Shown piece by piece: positions 50,223 to 59,246 of a stretch of DNA of 64,000 nucleotides. Made by a program: the position numbers and the translations under genes. The stretch spans positions 1,058,526 to 1,122,525 of the forward strand of contig NZ_LGIQ01000005.1 of the NCBI RefSeq assembly GCF_001187725.1, in the 5' to 3' direction. Under the pieces are notes generated by a model, which saw only the letters and a program-made list of their open reading frames with translations, was not told the origin of the DNA and did no database searches. Position 1 is the first letter of the stretch. Every line of letters begins with the position of its first letter. The stretch is from Brevibacillus reuszeri (GTDB taxonomy: Bacteria > Bacillota > Bacilli > Brevibacillales > Brevibacillaceae).

Positions 50223-52148
50223 CTAGCCAATATGTTGCAGCGAATTTTTCTTGCGACGCACGTCTACATTTGGACTGACATACGGATCGAAGTTATAACG
50301 CTGCTCGATAAATATTTGATGCCACAGCATGAAGACCAAAATGGTCCAGATTTTACGGCTGTAATCGGCATTTCCTTCGCGGTGTTCATCAAGCATGTAG
50401 AGGACGTATGCCTTATTGATCAAATGATCGACCTTGGATTCAAAAATGATCTCTTTGGCCCATTTGTAGAACTCATTTTTCAACCAGTGACGAGTTGGAA
50501 CCGGGAAGCCCAGTTTTTTACGCGTTTTGATTTCAGGCGGCAAAAAGTCTTTCATCGCTTCACGCAGCACATGCTTGGTAGTGCCATTGGCGATTTTGTA
50601 CTTCGTTGGAATCGTAGCCGCAAACTCGAAAACCTTGGTATCAATGAAAGGAACGCGAAGCTCCAGTGAATTGGCCATGGTCATTTTGTCAGCCTTCATC
50701 AGGATATTTCCGCGCAGCCACGTGTGAATGTCCAGATACTGCATTTTTGTCACATCATCATACTGGGAAGCTCGTTTGTATATATCCTCCGTGATCGTAA
50801 AAGGAGAGACATAGGAGCTGGAGTGTGCAATATCTTCCATCACGACACGTTTTTTCATCTCTTCACTAAAGATCAGTGCATTTCCGAAAAAGCGTTCTTC
50901 AACGGTTTTGGAGCCACGAATTAGGAAGTTTTTTCCTTTAACCTGATCTGGGAGAAGCTGAGCCAGATTACCTATGGAGCTTCTCATCCATGATGGCATT
51001 CCCGAGAACATTTTCAAAGAGCTAGGCTCTCGGTAAATGTTGTAGCCCCCGAAAAATTCATCAGCACCTTCGCCAGAAAGGACCACTGTCACATGTTCAC
51101 TTGCCATTTGGGCAACGAAATACAGCAGAATCGCTGAAGGGTCAGCGACGGGTTCATCCTGGTGCCAGATCAGGCGAGGCAGTTCATTCATATACTGCTG
51201 GGCATTGATGACACGCTCGTAGTGCTCAGAGCCTAAATATTCAGCGGTCCGTTTTGCGTAATCAAGCTCACTGTAACCGGGAATATCCGAACCTACTGAA
51301 AAGGTTTTGACAGGCTCAAACGTCCGCAGCATACCAACGATACTGCTCGAATCAACACCGCTGGAGAGGAATGCTCCGCGGGACACCTCGCTGATCCGGT
51401 GCTTCTCAACAGATTCCAAGAGCACACTACGAGTTCCCTCCACAAAATGGGAAAACGACTTGCTCTCGTCTGGCTTAAATTCTACGTCCCAGTAACGCTC
51501 CAGCTTGATCACATCGTTTTCGATGATAAAGGAATGGGCTGGAGGGATGCGATATATCCCACGGTACATGGTTTCAGGGTCTGGCACATACTGGAAAGTC
51601 AAGTAATGATAAAAGGCGTTTTCATTCACTTCTCTGGTCAAACCGGGAAGCTCTAAAAGGCTTTTGATTTCACTTGCCACCCCGATAGAGTCACCCGTTT
51701 CTACATAGTAGAGGGGCTTGATCCCGAAATGGTCACGGGCACCGAACATTCGCTTCTTGCGAGAGTCGTAAATCGTAAACCCGAACATGCCACGCAGATG
51801 CTTGGGCGCCTCTGTACCTACTTCCTCATAAAGATGAAGAATGGTTTCAATATCAGAATCGGTGTGAAAAACATGACCAATGTCCTTCAACCATTGCTGG
51901 AGCTCTTTGTAGTTGTAGATTTCTCCGTTACCGATAATCCAGATGTCTCGTGTTTCATTGAACAGCGGCTGGTGTCCGCCTTCCACGTCAATAATGCTTA
52001 AACGGCGAAAGCCCAGGGCGATGTTGTCTTCGAGATGAAAACCATCGTCATCTGGACCACGGTGCAGGATGACACCTGTCATCGCACTAATCGCTTCTTG
52101 CCCAACAGGCACTTGCCGTTTGTTGTAGAGTGATACGATTCCACACAT
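50223..52148 (-). CDS. asnB: Asparagine synthase (glutamine-hydrolysing)
   Basis: 641 residues; MCGIVSLYNKR, so Cys2 is the glutaminase nucleophile after Met removal. N-terminal Ntn domain with GNGEIYNYKELQ and FRRLSIIDVEGGHQPL; C-terminal synthetase domain with the ATP-site SSGVDSSSIVGML and LSGEGADEFFGGYN. Residue pattern and length match AsnB/AsnO of Bacillales. It makes Asn from Asp, Gln and ATP, or may serve another amide transfer (the AsnO homologue acts in sporulation). It separates comEA from comEC. Confidence 0.95.
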   Translation of the reverse strand: MCGIVSLYNKRQVPVGQEAISAMTGVILHRGPDDDGFHLEDNIALGFRRLSIIDVEGGHQPLFNETRDIWIIGNGEIYNYKELQQWLKDIGHVFHTDSDIETILHLYEEVGTEAPKHLRGMFGFTIYDSRKKRMFGARDHFGIKPLYYVETGDSIGVASEIKSLLELPGLTREVNENAFYHYLTFQYVPDPETMYRGIYRIPPAHSFIIENDVIKLERYWDVEFKPDESKSFSHFVEGTRSVLLESVEKHRISEVSRGAFLSSGVDSSSIVGMLRTFEPVKTFSVGSDIPGYSELDYAKRTAEYLGSEHYERVINAQQYMNELPRLIWHQDEPVADPSAILLYFVAQMASEHVTVVLSGEGADEFFGGYNIYREPSSLKMFSGMPSWMRSSIGNLAQLLPDQVKGKNFLIRGSKTVEERFFGNALIFSEEMKKRVVMEDIAHSSSYVSPFTITEDIYKRASQYDDVTKMQYLDIHTWLRGNILMKADKMTMANSLELRVPFIDTKVFEFAATIPTKYKIANGTTKHVLREAMKDFLPPEIKTRKKLGFPVPTRHWLKNEFYKWAKEIIFESKVDHLINKAYVLYMLDEHREGNADYSRKIWTILVFMLWHQIFIEQRYNFDPYVSPNVDVRRKKNSLQHIG

Positions 52149-52367
52149 ATGAAATGACTCTTCCTCTCACTGGATTGCTCCTGCTAACTCTATCACGTAT
52201 CGACAGTCAGCGCAATCTCTACTGAATGCCTATCCTTCCATCCCAAAACGTTGCTCCACCAACGAAAACGCTCACTTTCTCTCTTCTATTTTTGTCCGCA
52301 AGCTAAGAGATATACTCCCTGTTAATGAAGAAAGAGAACGCGACAAAATAGATTGGGGGAAATACAC

Positions 52368-54746
52368 GTGACAATGCTTGGTGCCAGTATTTTGATGATG
52401 GCAGGCTATCTGCTTTCCGCCTATTTACATCCTGCCTGGCTTCTGGCTGCAGCTGGCCTGAGTGCGGCCCTCGCCGTAGTAATACCCCAAGCTTTGCGAA
52501 AACAATGCGTTTTTTATGCGCTTATTCTCATTCTAGCAGGTCTGTATTTTAATGGGTACGAGTTTCTCCATCGCTCTGAAATGAAGCAATTGGCAGAAAC
52601 AGAGGAGACGATTCGGATCCGGGCAATGATAGCCTCTCCGGTTAAAAGAGATGGTGATGTAGCGCGATTTTTTGTGGATGTACAACAGATAGAGGACCGA
52701 TATGGCGTTGAACAAAGGCTGCAACATACCGAGCGAATTGTCCTGCGTGTAAAGCTGGCGACGTTCGAGCAGGCAGGCTTAATCGAGAAGTGGAGGAGCG
52801 GTAGTGTGGTGACTGCAAAAATCAAGCTGTCACTCCCATCACCCGCCCGCAATCCTCATGCTTTCGATTATGCACAATACCTTTACTGGCAAGGCGTTCA
52901 TGTGACAGGAGAAGCAGAGTTTAAAGGCATGGAGCATCAGACGCAAAATACGATTATGGCTCGATTTCAGGAGTGGCAAGGTGACGGAGCGAATCGGATC
53001 GAGCGGCTTTTTCCTGATCCTGAGGTAGCAGGATATATGAAATCGCTACTCCTTGGTCTGGGGCAGGAAGTGACTCCAGAGCTTTCTGACATGTACTCTT
53101 TTTTAGGGCTAAGCCATATACTCGCTATCTCAGGTCTCCATGTGACACTGGTCAGTAGCATGTTTATGTGGACACTGGAACGAACAGGAATCAGACGTAA
53201 AACAGCGTTAATCACTACGATCTGTATGTTGATTGGTTATGTGCTTCTTGTTGGAGCCAGTGCTTCAGCTGTGCGCTCAGGGATCATGGGAGGTGTGGGA
53301 TTGGCTTGCCAAATCCTGGGGAAAAGGCTGGATGGCAGAGAGGTTTGGGCCGGTGCCTTGTTGGTCATGCTGCTATTTAATCCTTACCAGCTTTGGCATA
53401 TCGGCTTTCAACTGTCTTTTGCAGTAACGCTCGGCCTTATTATTTATGTGCCTTTTAGCTTGCAAATGTGGAGTTGGGGACCAGTCTGGCTGCGTTCCCT
53501 GATCGCGGTTACTCTTGTGGCACAAGTGGTTTCATTCCCTTTTCTTATTTACCATTTCCATCAGTTCTCTCCTTTATCTTGGCTTGTTAATCTGCTTGTA
53601 ACACCGCTCCTTTCCATTATTGTACTTCCTCTCGGCTATATTGCGATTATTTTGGGCATGGTCCATCCAGCATTAGCCATGTGGCCAGTAAAGCTGTCGA
53701 GCCTGATTTTAGACGGGGTTCATCAGCCCTTGTTCGGCTTGCAGAAGCTGGAAATTCCCTTCACTTATTGGCAGCATCCTCCGTGGTGGTTGTTATTTTT
53801 GTACACCATATTTTTGATTGTGATACCCTTTTTGTGGAAGAGGGGGTTTCATCGCAGGAGAGACACAATCCTGTATATAGCCATATTTTTTGCGCTATTG
53901 CTAGCGGCAAGGCAACCTTTTTCAGGTGAAAAGGAAGTGCGAATTACTTTCCTAGATGTCGGCCAGGGAGATTCCATCGTTGTCGAAATTGCTAATCAGA
54001 AGGTATACTTAATTGATGCTGGTGGGACGATTTCGTTCGCCGCACGTGAGCCATGGCGAGAAAAGAGGAACCCATTTGAAGTAGGAAAGGATGTCGTTCT
54101 TCCATTTTTGATGGCGCGTGGTATCGAGAAAATAGACAGAGTAGTAATGACCCATGGGGATATGGATCACATTGGAGGTCTTGCTGCACTGGTGCCGCGG
54201 TTTGCTATCGGAGAAGTAATTGTAAATGGTAGCACGCCTAAAGGGTATGAACAGGAGATTTTACAGCTTGTACGAGAAAAGCGTGTTCCGATCGTTACAG
54301 GCAGCCCAGGGCAAACATGGTCTGATGCTCCGGGAATCGAGTGGAAATGGCTTCATCCGGGACAAACATCGGCTTACACTGGTAACGATTCGTCAGTTGT
54401 GTTACAGTTGACAGCTTACGAGACAATCGTACTATTTACCGGAGATGTGGAACGTAATGGGGAGTTTAGGCTGGTGAAGGGTGGTTTGCCCCCTGTGGAT
54501 GTGTTGAAGGTAGCGCATCATGGCAGTAAGACGTCTAGCACGGAGGCATTGCTTTCGGCGATTCAACCAAAAGCAGCTGTCATTTCGGCAGGAGCAAACA
54601 ATCGCTACGGACATCCATCACCAGAAGTTTTGACACGCTTAAAAAATGCAGGCTCTAGCGTATACAGGACAGATCAGCAAGGAGCTGTTACGCTGATCAT
54701 TACGACTTCAGGCATGAGCTGGAAGACGCAATTAACAGATACATAA
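52368..54746 (+). CDS. comEC: ComEC/Rec2 DNA uptake channel
   Basis: 792 residues from GTG 52368 (GGGGG eight bases upstream; ATG 52374 is possible). N-terminal OB-like domain (about 60-200), a competence channel domain with about ten membrane helices (motif SHILAISGLHVTLVSSMFM; SASAVRSGIMGG), and a C-terminal metallo-beta-lactamase domain, about 535-790: FLDVGQGDSIVV, VMTHGDMDHIGG (motif HxDxDH variant with HGDMDH), FTGDVE and VAHHGSKTS. The last domain degrades the non-transforming strand. No comEB lies before it. Confidence 0.95.
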   Translation: MTMLGASILMMAGYLLSAYLHPAWLLAAAGLSAALAVVIPQALRKQCVFYALILILAGLYFNGYEFLHRSEMKQLAETEETIRIRAMIASPVKRDGDVARFFVDVQQIEDRYGVEQRLQHTERIVLRVKLATFEQAGLIEKWRSGSVVTAKIKLSLPSPARNPHAFDYAQYLYWQGVHVTGEAEFKGMEHQTQNTIMARFQEWQGDGANRIERLFPDPEVAGYMKSLLLGLGQEVTPELSDMYSFLGLSHILAISGLHVTLVSSMFMWTLERTGIRRKTALITTICMLIGYVLLVGASASAVRSGIMGGVGLACQILGKRLDGREVWAGALLVMLLFNPYQLWHIGFQLSFAVTLGLIIYVPFSLQMWSWGPVWLRSLIAVTLVAQVVSFPFLIYHFHQFSPLSWLVNLLVTPLLSIIVLPLGYIAIILGMVHPALAMWPVKLSSLILDGVHQPLFGLQKLEIPFTYWQHPPWWLLFLYTIFLIVIPFLWKRGFHRRRDTILYIAIFFALLLAARQPFSGEKEVRITFLDVGQGDSIVVEIANQKVYLIDAGGTISFAAREPWREKRNPFEVGKDVVLPFLMARGIEKIDRVVMTHGDMDHIGGLAALVPRFAIGEVIVNGSTPKGYEQEILQLVREKRVPIVTGSPGQTWSDAPGIEWKWLHPGQTSAYTGNDSSVVLQLTAYETIVLFTGDVERNGEFRLVKGGLPPVDVLKVAHHGSKTSSTEALLSAIQPKAAVISAGANNRYGHPSPEVLTRLKNAGSSVYRTDQQGAVTLIITTSGMSWKTQLTDT

Positions 54747-54754
54747 ATTATAAT

Positions 54755-54783
54755 TGCAACCTTTTTATTGAGCGAACCGTCTG
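54755..54783 (+). promoter_or_regulatory. ECF-type promoter of the sigma/anti-sigma operon
   Basis: TGCAAC (54755-54760), 17 bases, CGTCTG (54778-54783): the -35/-10 pattern of ECF sigma factors (AAC...CGTC, closest to the SigV/SigM type). It ends 18 bases before the sigma start codon. Confidence 0.65.
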
Positions 54784-54801
54784 TAGGGGGGAGAGGAGCA
54801 T

Positions 54802-55347
54802 ATGCAGGAAGCAGACCTGATCAGGATGGCGCAATCAGGAGATCACGACGCATTAGTCGAACTGCTTCGATCCATCGAGACCTCCGTTTACCGCAGCGCT
54901 TATTATATTCTAGGGAACGAACAAGATGCGCTTGATGCAGCTCAGGAAGTGCTGATTCGTATCTATCGCAAATTGGACACGTATCAGGAAAAGGCGAAAT
55001 TTTCCACGTGGGTCCAACGAATTGTGAGTAACGTCTGTATGGATAAATTTCGCGCGAAGAAGGAAACGGTCTCAATAGACGAGCATGAACTGATCATTCC
55101 TGATCGTAACAACGTAGAGGATGAGATTCTTCTCACTGGACTGTCGAATGACATCCAGGAAGCCATTGGAAGACTGCCCAAGCAGTATCGAATGGTAGTA
55201 ATACTCCGTTATCTGGAGGATTTATCCTACCAGGAAATTGCGGAAGCTTTGGATTTGCCACTGAACACGGTCAAGTCGTATTTGTTTCGGGCGAGACAGC
55301 AGCTTCAGGAACTACTGTACGACTACCAGAAAGGGGGGATCGGTTGA
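54802..55347 (+). CDS. ECF RNA polymerase sigma factor
   Basis: 181 residues; ATG 54802 after GGGGGGAGAGG. Region 2 (about 20-85): VYRSAYYILGNEQDALDAAQ, EVLIRIYRKLDTYQ, FSTWVQRIVSNVCMDKFR. Region 4 (about 115-170): LPKQYRMVVILRYLEDLSYQ and EIAEALDLPLNTVKSYLFRA. The operon's own promoter matches an ECF consensus, so it likely activates itself. The anti-sigma gene overlaps its stop by one base (TGATG). The regulon is unknown. Confidence 0.92.
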   Translation: MQEADLIRMAQSGDHDALVELLRSIETSVYRSAYYILGNEQDALDAAQEVLIRIYRKLDTYQEKAKFSTWVQRIVSNVCMDKFRAKKETVSIDEHELIIPDRNNVEDEILLTGLSNDIQEAIGRLPKQYRMVVILRYLEDLSYQEIAEALDLPLNTVKSYLFRARQQLQELLYDYQKGGIG

Positions 55348-56198
55348 TGACCAATGATGAGATTTGGGAATGGATGCAGCGGGATCTGGATGGAGATCTG
55401 TCTTCGGGAGAGCAGCAAATGCTATACAGTCTCCTGCAAAAGGATCCTGATCTGCAGCTAAAGTACAACCGTTTGAAACATGTTTCAGAGCAGCTAGAAA
55501 AGCTACCCCCTGTCGTACCCTCATTCAGTATTGTAGATTCCATACTGCCTAGACTGGAATCTGCGGCATCAAAGCCTGCAGCCATGTCGAGTCAAAATGA
55601 GGAAATCTTGCCCACTCTGGAAGTAAAGCACAAGTCGTCTTCACCGGTTACATCGAAAAAATGGAAGCGGACAAAAGTCTGGCTTGCAAGCATTGGAAGC
55701 ACAGCAGCAGCAGCCTGCTTGATGATTGGGTTGTTGTATACTGGCAGTGACGGGAAAAATCATGAAATCGTTGATTCGAACCAAGGCGCTGTAGTTGCCC
55801 CTCCGATCGAAGAGGAGGAGACTACTGGATTTATTGGACCACCTGCTCCGACTCCAAGCACTAATACATCCCAATCCATTAATGCGGAGGAAGAGAAGAA
55901 GCCTGCTAAGCAGCCGCCGGCCAAAAAGCATAGCACAAAACCGCCTGCAAATCCAGTTACGCAAAAACAACAACAGGATTCCAAGCCGATTGTGAATGCG
56001 ACCGATAACAAGCCGAAAGCTCCTCCAACGCCTGTACGCCAAGAGGAAAAACCACCAGCATTCCCTATCGGGCTGAAAGATAACCCGGACCGCGAAGAGA
56101 AGACATCTGCTAACGAGAAGGACAACGACGGGGACAAGAGCAAAAGCAACAAAAACAAAAAACAGAAAAATGACGATGACGATGATGATAACGAATAA
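55347..56198 (+). CDS. Membrane anti-sigma factor with disordered acidic tail
   Basis: 283 residues; ATG 55347. An N-terminal helical domain of about 100 residues (DEIWEWMQRDLDGDLSSGEQ, ML YSLLQKDPDLQLKYNRL) fits an anti-sigma domain of the ASD type but lacks the zinc His-x3-Cys-x2-Cys. One membrane helix at about 112-131 (VWLASIGSTAAAACLMIGLL). The outer part is about 150 residues of Pro, Lys, Thr and Gln repeats ending in a Lys/Asn stretch and six Asp. It should bind the sigma factor from the membrane; regulated proteolysis of its outer part is a likely trigger (inference). Confidence 0.85.
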   Translation: MTNDEIWEWMQRDLDGDLSSGEQQMLYSLLQKDPDLQLKYNRLKHVSEQLEKLPPVVPSFSIVDSILPRLESAASKPAAMSSQNEEILPTLEVKHKSSSPVTSKKWKRTKVWLASIGSTAAAACLMIGLLYTGSDGKNHEIVDSNQGAVVAPPIEEEETTGFIGPPAPTPSTNTSQSINAEEEKKPAKQPPAKKHSTKPPANPVTQKQQQDSKPIVNATDNKPKAPPTPVRQEEKPPAFPIGLKDNPDREEKTSANEKDNDGDKSKSNKNKKQKNDDDDDDNE

Positions 56199-56364
56199 AC
56201 CGCTACTTGCCACGTGACAAATGCGGCTTTTTCGAAAAGGACTGGCACCGAGCAGGAGCTTCATGCGTATTGTACAGTATCAAGCACCCCCTGCTTACCG
56301 TTTGGGGAGGAGGAATCCCGGGGCTTTTCCCTGAACGTTTACATAGAGGTGCCGTTGTATAGAG

Positions 56365-56399
56365 AAACCGCTGCTGATTATGGTAGCGGTTTTTTTCTT
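56365..56399 (+). terminator. Rho-independent terminator of the ECF operon
   Basis: AAACCGCT (56365-56372) pairs with AGCGGTTT (56385-56392), followed by TTTTTC. Confidence 0.9.
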
Positions 56400-56421
56400 T
56401 TCAAACGCGCTTTGGAACATG

Positions 56422-56430
56422 TGCTATAAT
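56422..56430 (+). promoter_or_regulatory. Extended -10 promoter of holA
   Basis: TGCTATAAT is 38 bases before the holA start. No convincing -35 box. Confidence 0.55.
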
Positions 56431-56467
56431 AACGCAGGTAAGGAAAGGGAAAGGGAGAGAGTAACTC

Positions 56468-57508
56468 ATGCCACTACTGTCGGCCATTAGGGAAATACGT
56501 CAAAAACAATTTTCGCCGATCTATGTCCTCTACGGTCCGGAGAGCTTTCGTGCAGAAGAGTTCTTGGCATTGGCGAGAAGAGAAATGATCGCTCCCGAGT
56601 TTAGTGATCTTAACTTGAGTGTGTATGATTGCACAGAAACGGGGCTTGCCGATATTTTGCAGGATGCGGAGACATTGCCGTTTCTCGGAGAGCATCGGCT
56701 GGTTATTGCCAGACAAGCCTATTTTTTAACAGGGAGCAAGCCTACAGCAAAGGTGGAAAGCGATCCTGATGCCTTACTTACTTATCTGCAGAACCCGCCG
56801 GATTATACGACATTGATTTTACATACAGAGTCCGATAAGCTCGACGAACGAAAAAAACTCGTTAAGACGCTGCAGCAAACCGCAAAGGTCATTTCGTTCC
56901 CGCTTTTAAAAGATGCAGATCTGTATGGGTGGGTAGAACGTCAGGCAGACAAATACAAGGCAACGATTGATCGACAGCAGGCGATGAAGCTCGTGGAGCG
57001 TGTGGGTGGTGAGCTTCGTCTTCTTGATAAGGAAATAGAGAAAATGGCGTTATACGTGGGCGAGGGAGCGGCTATTACCGATGAGGTTATTGTGATGCTC
57101 GGAGCACGTACATTGGAGCAGGACGTATTCGCCTTGATCGAGCAAGTCGCGTCAGGACGACTAGATCGAGCACTGCGCATGATGTACGACAGCATGAAGA
57201 CGGGAGAGGAGCCAATCAAGCTCTTGGCCCTACTGGCAAGACAATTTCGCATGCTGCTTCATGTCAAACAGCTCGCACCTCGCGGATATTCACAACAGCA
57301 GATGGCTGGCATGATCAAAATGCACCCGTATGCAGTGAAAAAGGCGATGGAGCAAGCGCGATTCTTTTCGGAGAATTCCTTGAAAAAACTGCTGGGTATG
57401 CTGGCGGAAGATGATTTTCGGATGAAGTCTGGGCAGGTGGACAAACGTCTTGCCTTAGAGCTTTTCATTACACACGCATATGCGGAGCGTCAGCATACTC
57501 CCGGTTAA
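56468..57508 (+). CDS. holA: DNA polymerase III delta subunit
   Basis: 346 residues; ATG 56468 after AAAGGGAGAG. HolA landmarks: FSPIYVLYGPESFRAEEFL at the start, FLGEHRLVIARQAYFL, HTESDKLDERKKLVKTL, and the AAA+ helical region GARTLEQDVFALIEQVASG. It opens the sliding clamp in the clamp loader. Called YqeN in B. subtilis and found there at the same place, between comEC and rpsT. Confidence 0.95.
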   Translation: MPLLSAIREIRQKQFSPIYVLYGPESFRAEEFLALARREMIAPEFSDLNLSVYDCTETGLADILQDAETLPFLGEHRLVIARQAYFLTGSKPTAKVESDPDALLTYLQNPPDYTTLILHTESDKLDERKKLVKTLQQTAKVISFPLLKDADLYGWVERQADKYKATIDRQQAMKLVERVGGELRLLDKEIEKMALYVGEGAAITDEVIVMLGARTLEQDVFALIEQVASGRLDRALRMMYDSMKTGEEPIKLLALLARQFRMLLHVKQLAPRGYSQQQMAGMIKMHPYAVKKAMEQARFFSENSLKKLLGMLAEDDFRMKSGQVDKRLALELFITHAYAERQHTPG

Positions 57509-57514
57509 TGAAAA

Positions 57515-57542
57515 AACCCCATGAACATAAAGTTCGCGGGGT
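57515..57542. terminator. Bidirectional terminator between holA and rpsT
   Basis: AACCCC..GAAC pairs with GTTC..GGGGTT (57515-57542), with A and T runs on either side. Confidence 0.9.
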
Positions 57543-57559
57543 TTTTTGCGGTTGGTCTC

Positions 57560-57835
57560 TTACGCTACAGGAGCGCTCAGAACGTTAAGCTTTTTCATCA
57601 AACGAGACTTTTGACGGTTTGCTGCGTTTTTATGAATGAGACCTTTCGAAGCGGCCTTGTCCAGCTTTTTCACAGCCACCAGAAGAGTAGATTTCGCCAA
57701 TGCTACATCGGAAGCGGCGACAGCTTTCTCAAAGCTTCTTACGGAAGTACGCAGATCAGACTTTTGAGAAGCACGTTGTGCGCGGCGCTTTTCGATTGTT
57801 TTGGTGCGTTTAATCGCAGATTTAATATTTGGCAT
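57560..57835 (-). CDS. rpsT: Ribosomal protein S20
   Basis: 91 residues from ATG 57835 (AAGGAGGTG upstream); the frame is open farther upstream but that part is not S20. The sequence opens PNIKSAIKRTKTIEKRRAQ and has SVRSFEKAVAASD, KKLDKAASKGLIHKNAAN and RQKSRLMKKL, all typical of bS20. It binds the 16S rRNA 5' domain and helix 44. Position opposite to holA and gpr as in Bacillus. Confidence 0.97.
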   Translation of the reverse strand: MPNIKSAIKRTKTIEKRRAQRASQKSDLRTSVRSFEKAVAASDVALAKSTLLVAVKKLDKAASKGLIHKNAANRQKSRLMKKLNVLSAPVA

Positions 57836-57924
57836 GTGTGTCACCTCCTTAGACGACCATCGACATACAGTCATACAACAAAGTAATTCTAGCATGCACA
57901 AAGCCCATTTGCAAGAAAGGATTC

Positions 57925-57954
57925 GGAATAAAAATGGAGGATTCAAGCAAGATA
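57925..57954 (+). promoter_or_regulatory. Possible SigG/SigF-type promoter of gpr
   Basis: GGAATA (57925-57930), 17 bases, CAAGATA (57948-57954). The match to the forespore consensus (GNATA...CATNNTA) is only partial. Confidence 0.3.
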
Positions 57955-57991
57955 GTAGCAGGAACAAAATGGAGAAGGGAGTCAAGGCAAA

Positions 57992-59092
57992 ATGGAACAT
58001 AACATTGATTTGTCGGGATATTCGATTCGTACTGATTTGGCAGTGGAAGCACATGAGCTCGCACAACAGCAAAATGAAAGCAGTATTCCGGGTATATGGC
58101 TCCAGGCTGACGATAGCGAAGCGGATATAAAAGTAACTCGCCTGCATGTACAAAACGAAGAAGCCGCCAAGCAAATCGGAAAAATGCCCGGTCACTATCT
58201 CACGATTGAAGTGCCCAAGCTGCGCGATAATGATACATCTATCGAAGAAAAGGTCGCTCAGCGCTTCTCGGTTGAATTTGCGAATTTCTTGCAGCAGCTC
58301 GGGATCACCGAAGATAAAAAAGCATTAGTGGTGGGACTAGGCAACTGGAATGTAACGCCTGATGCTCTCGGACCCATGGTTGTGGAAAATTTACTCGTTA
58401 CGAGACATCTCTATAAGCTGGCACCTGAAACAGTAGGAGAAGGCTACCGTGATGTAAGTGCCCTATCGCCGGGAGTGCTTGGGATAACCGGAATAGAAAC
58501 GAGTGAGATCGTCTTTGGCGTCGTGGAAAAAAGCAAGCCTGATTTCGTGATCTGTATTGATGCCCTCGCGTCACGTGCTCTACACCGTGTAAATACGACG
58601 ATCCAGATTTCGGATACGGGTATCCACCCTGGCTCGGGAGTGGGCAACAAGCGCAAGGCCATCGATCAGTCTACGCTTGGAATTCCTGTCATTGCAATCG
58701 GTGTCCCGACAGTCGTTTTTGCTTCCACGATTGTGAATGATGCCATCACGTATTTGCTCGGTCATTTTGGCCAATCGATGGTAGAGAGCAAGCGGGCGTA
58801 CAACAAGCTGTCCCTCAGTTCATTGCCTGAGCGCAAAGAACCATACTCAGAAGACGATCTACCGGATATGGAGTCGCGCAAGACGTTTATGGGATTAGTA
58901 GGATCTTTGCCAGAAGAAGAGAAGCGGCAACTGATTCACGAAGTCCTGCGCCCGCTTGGACAAGACCTGGTGGTTACGCCAAAGGAAGTAGACGACTTCA
59001 TTGAAGGAGTGGCGAACGTGATCGCAACTGGCTTGAACCGCTCCCTGCACAGGGCTGTAGATGAAGGAAACAGCGCATCATATACCCACTAA
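57992..59092 (+). CDS. gpr: Germination protease GPR
   Basis: 366 residues; ATG 57992 after AAGGGAG. Peptidase A25 family; landmarks YSIRTDLAVEAHELAQQ near the N-terminus (prodomain cleavage region), VVGLGNWNVTPDALGPMVVE, SPGVLGITGIETSEI, and FVICIDALASRALHRVNTT. It degrades small acid-soluble spore proteins at germination and is made as a zymogen in the forespore. The Asp residues of the catalytic core (D-A-L-G, CIDAL) are in place. Confidence 0.96.
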   Translation: MEHNIDLSGYSIRTDLAVEAHELAQQQNESSIPGIWLQADDSEADIKVTRLHVQNEEAAKQIGKMPGHYLTIEVPKLRDNDTSIEEKVAQRFSVEFANFLQQLGITEDKKALVVGLGNWNVTPDALGPMVVENLLVTRHLYKLAPETVGEGYRDVSALSPGVLGITGIETSEIVFGVVEKSKPDFVICIDALASRALHRVNTTIQISDTGIHPGSGVGNKRKAIDQSTLGIPVIAIGVPTVVFASTIVNDAITYLLGHFGQSMVESKRAYNKLSLSSLPERKEPYSEDDLPDMESRKTFMGLVGSLPEEEKRQLIHEVLRPLGQDLVVTPKEVDDFIEGVANVIATGLNRSLHRAVDEGNSASYTH

Positions 59093-59246
59093 AGGGTGTC
59101 CAAAGCAATCCGCTAGATTTGCGAGACAAAAAGCTAGAAAGGGGTTCTATCGTCTCTATGACGCTCATAGTCTAAAGCATAGACAAGCGTGAACGGCAAA
59201 TTTCCTGTCATGCGAAGTCAATGGCTCAGCTAGAGGAGTGAGACAG

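Noticed and set aside
56214..56429. 71-codon open frame between the anti-sigma gene and holA
   Set aside because: No ribosome site, covers the terminator of the ECF operon and the holA promoter.
59150..59190. SigE-like promoter in front of spoIIP (CATAGAC near 59179)
   Set aside because: No matching -35 box at the proper distance; the match is too weak to list.
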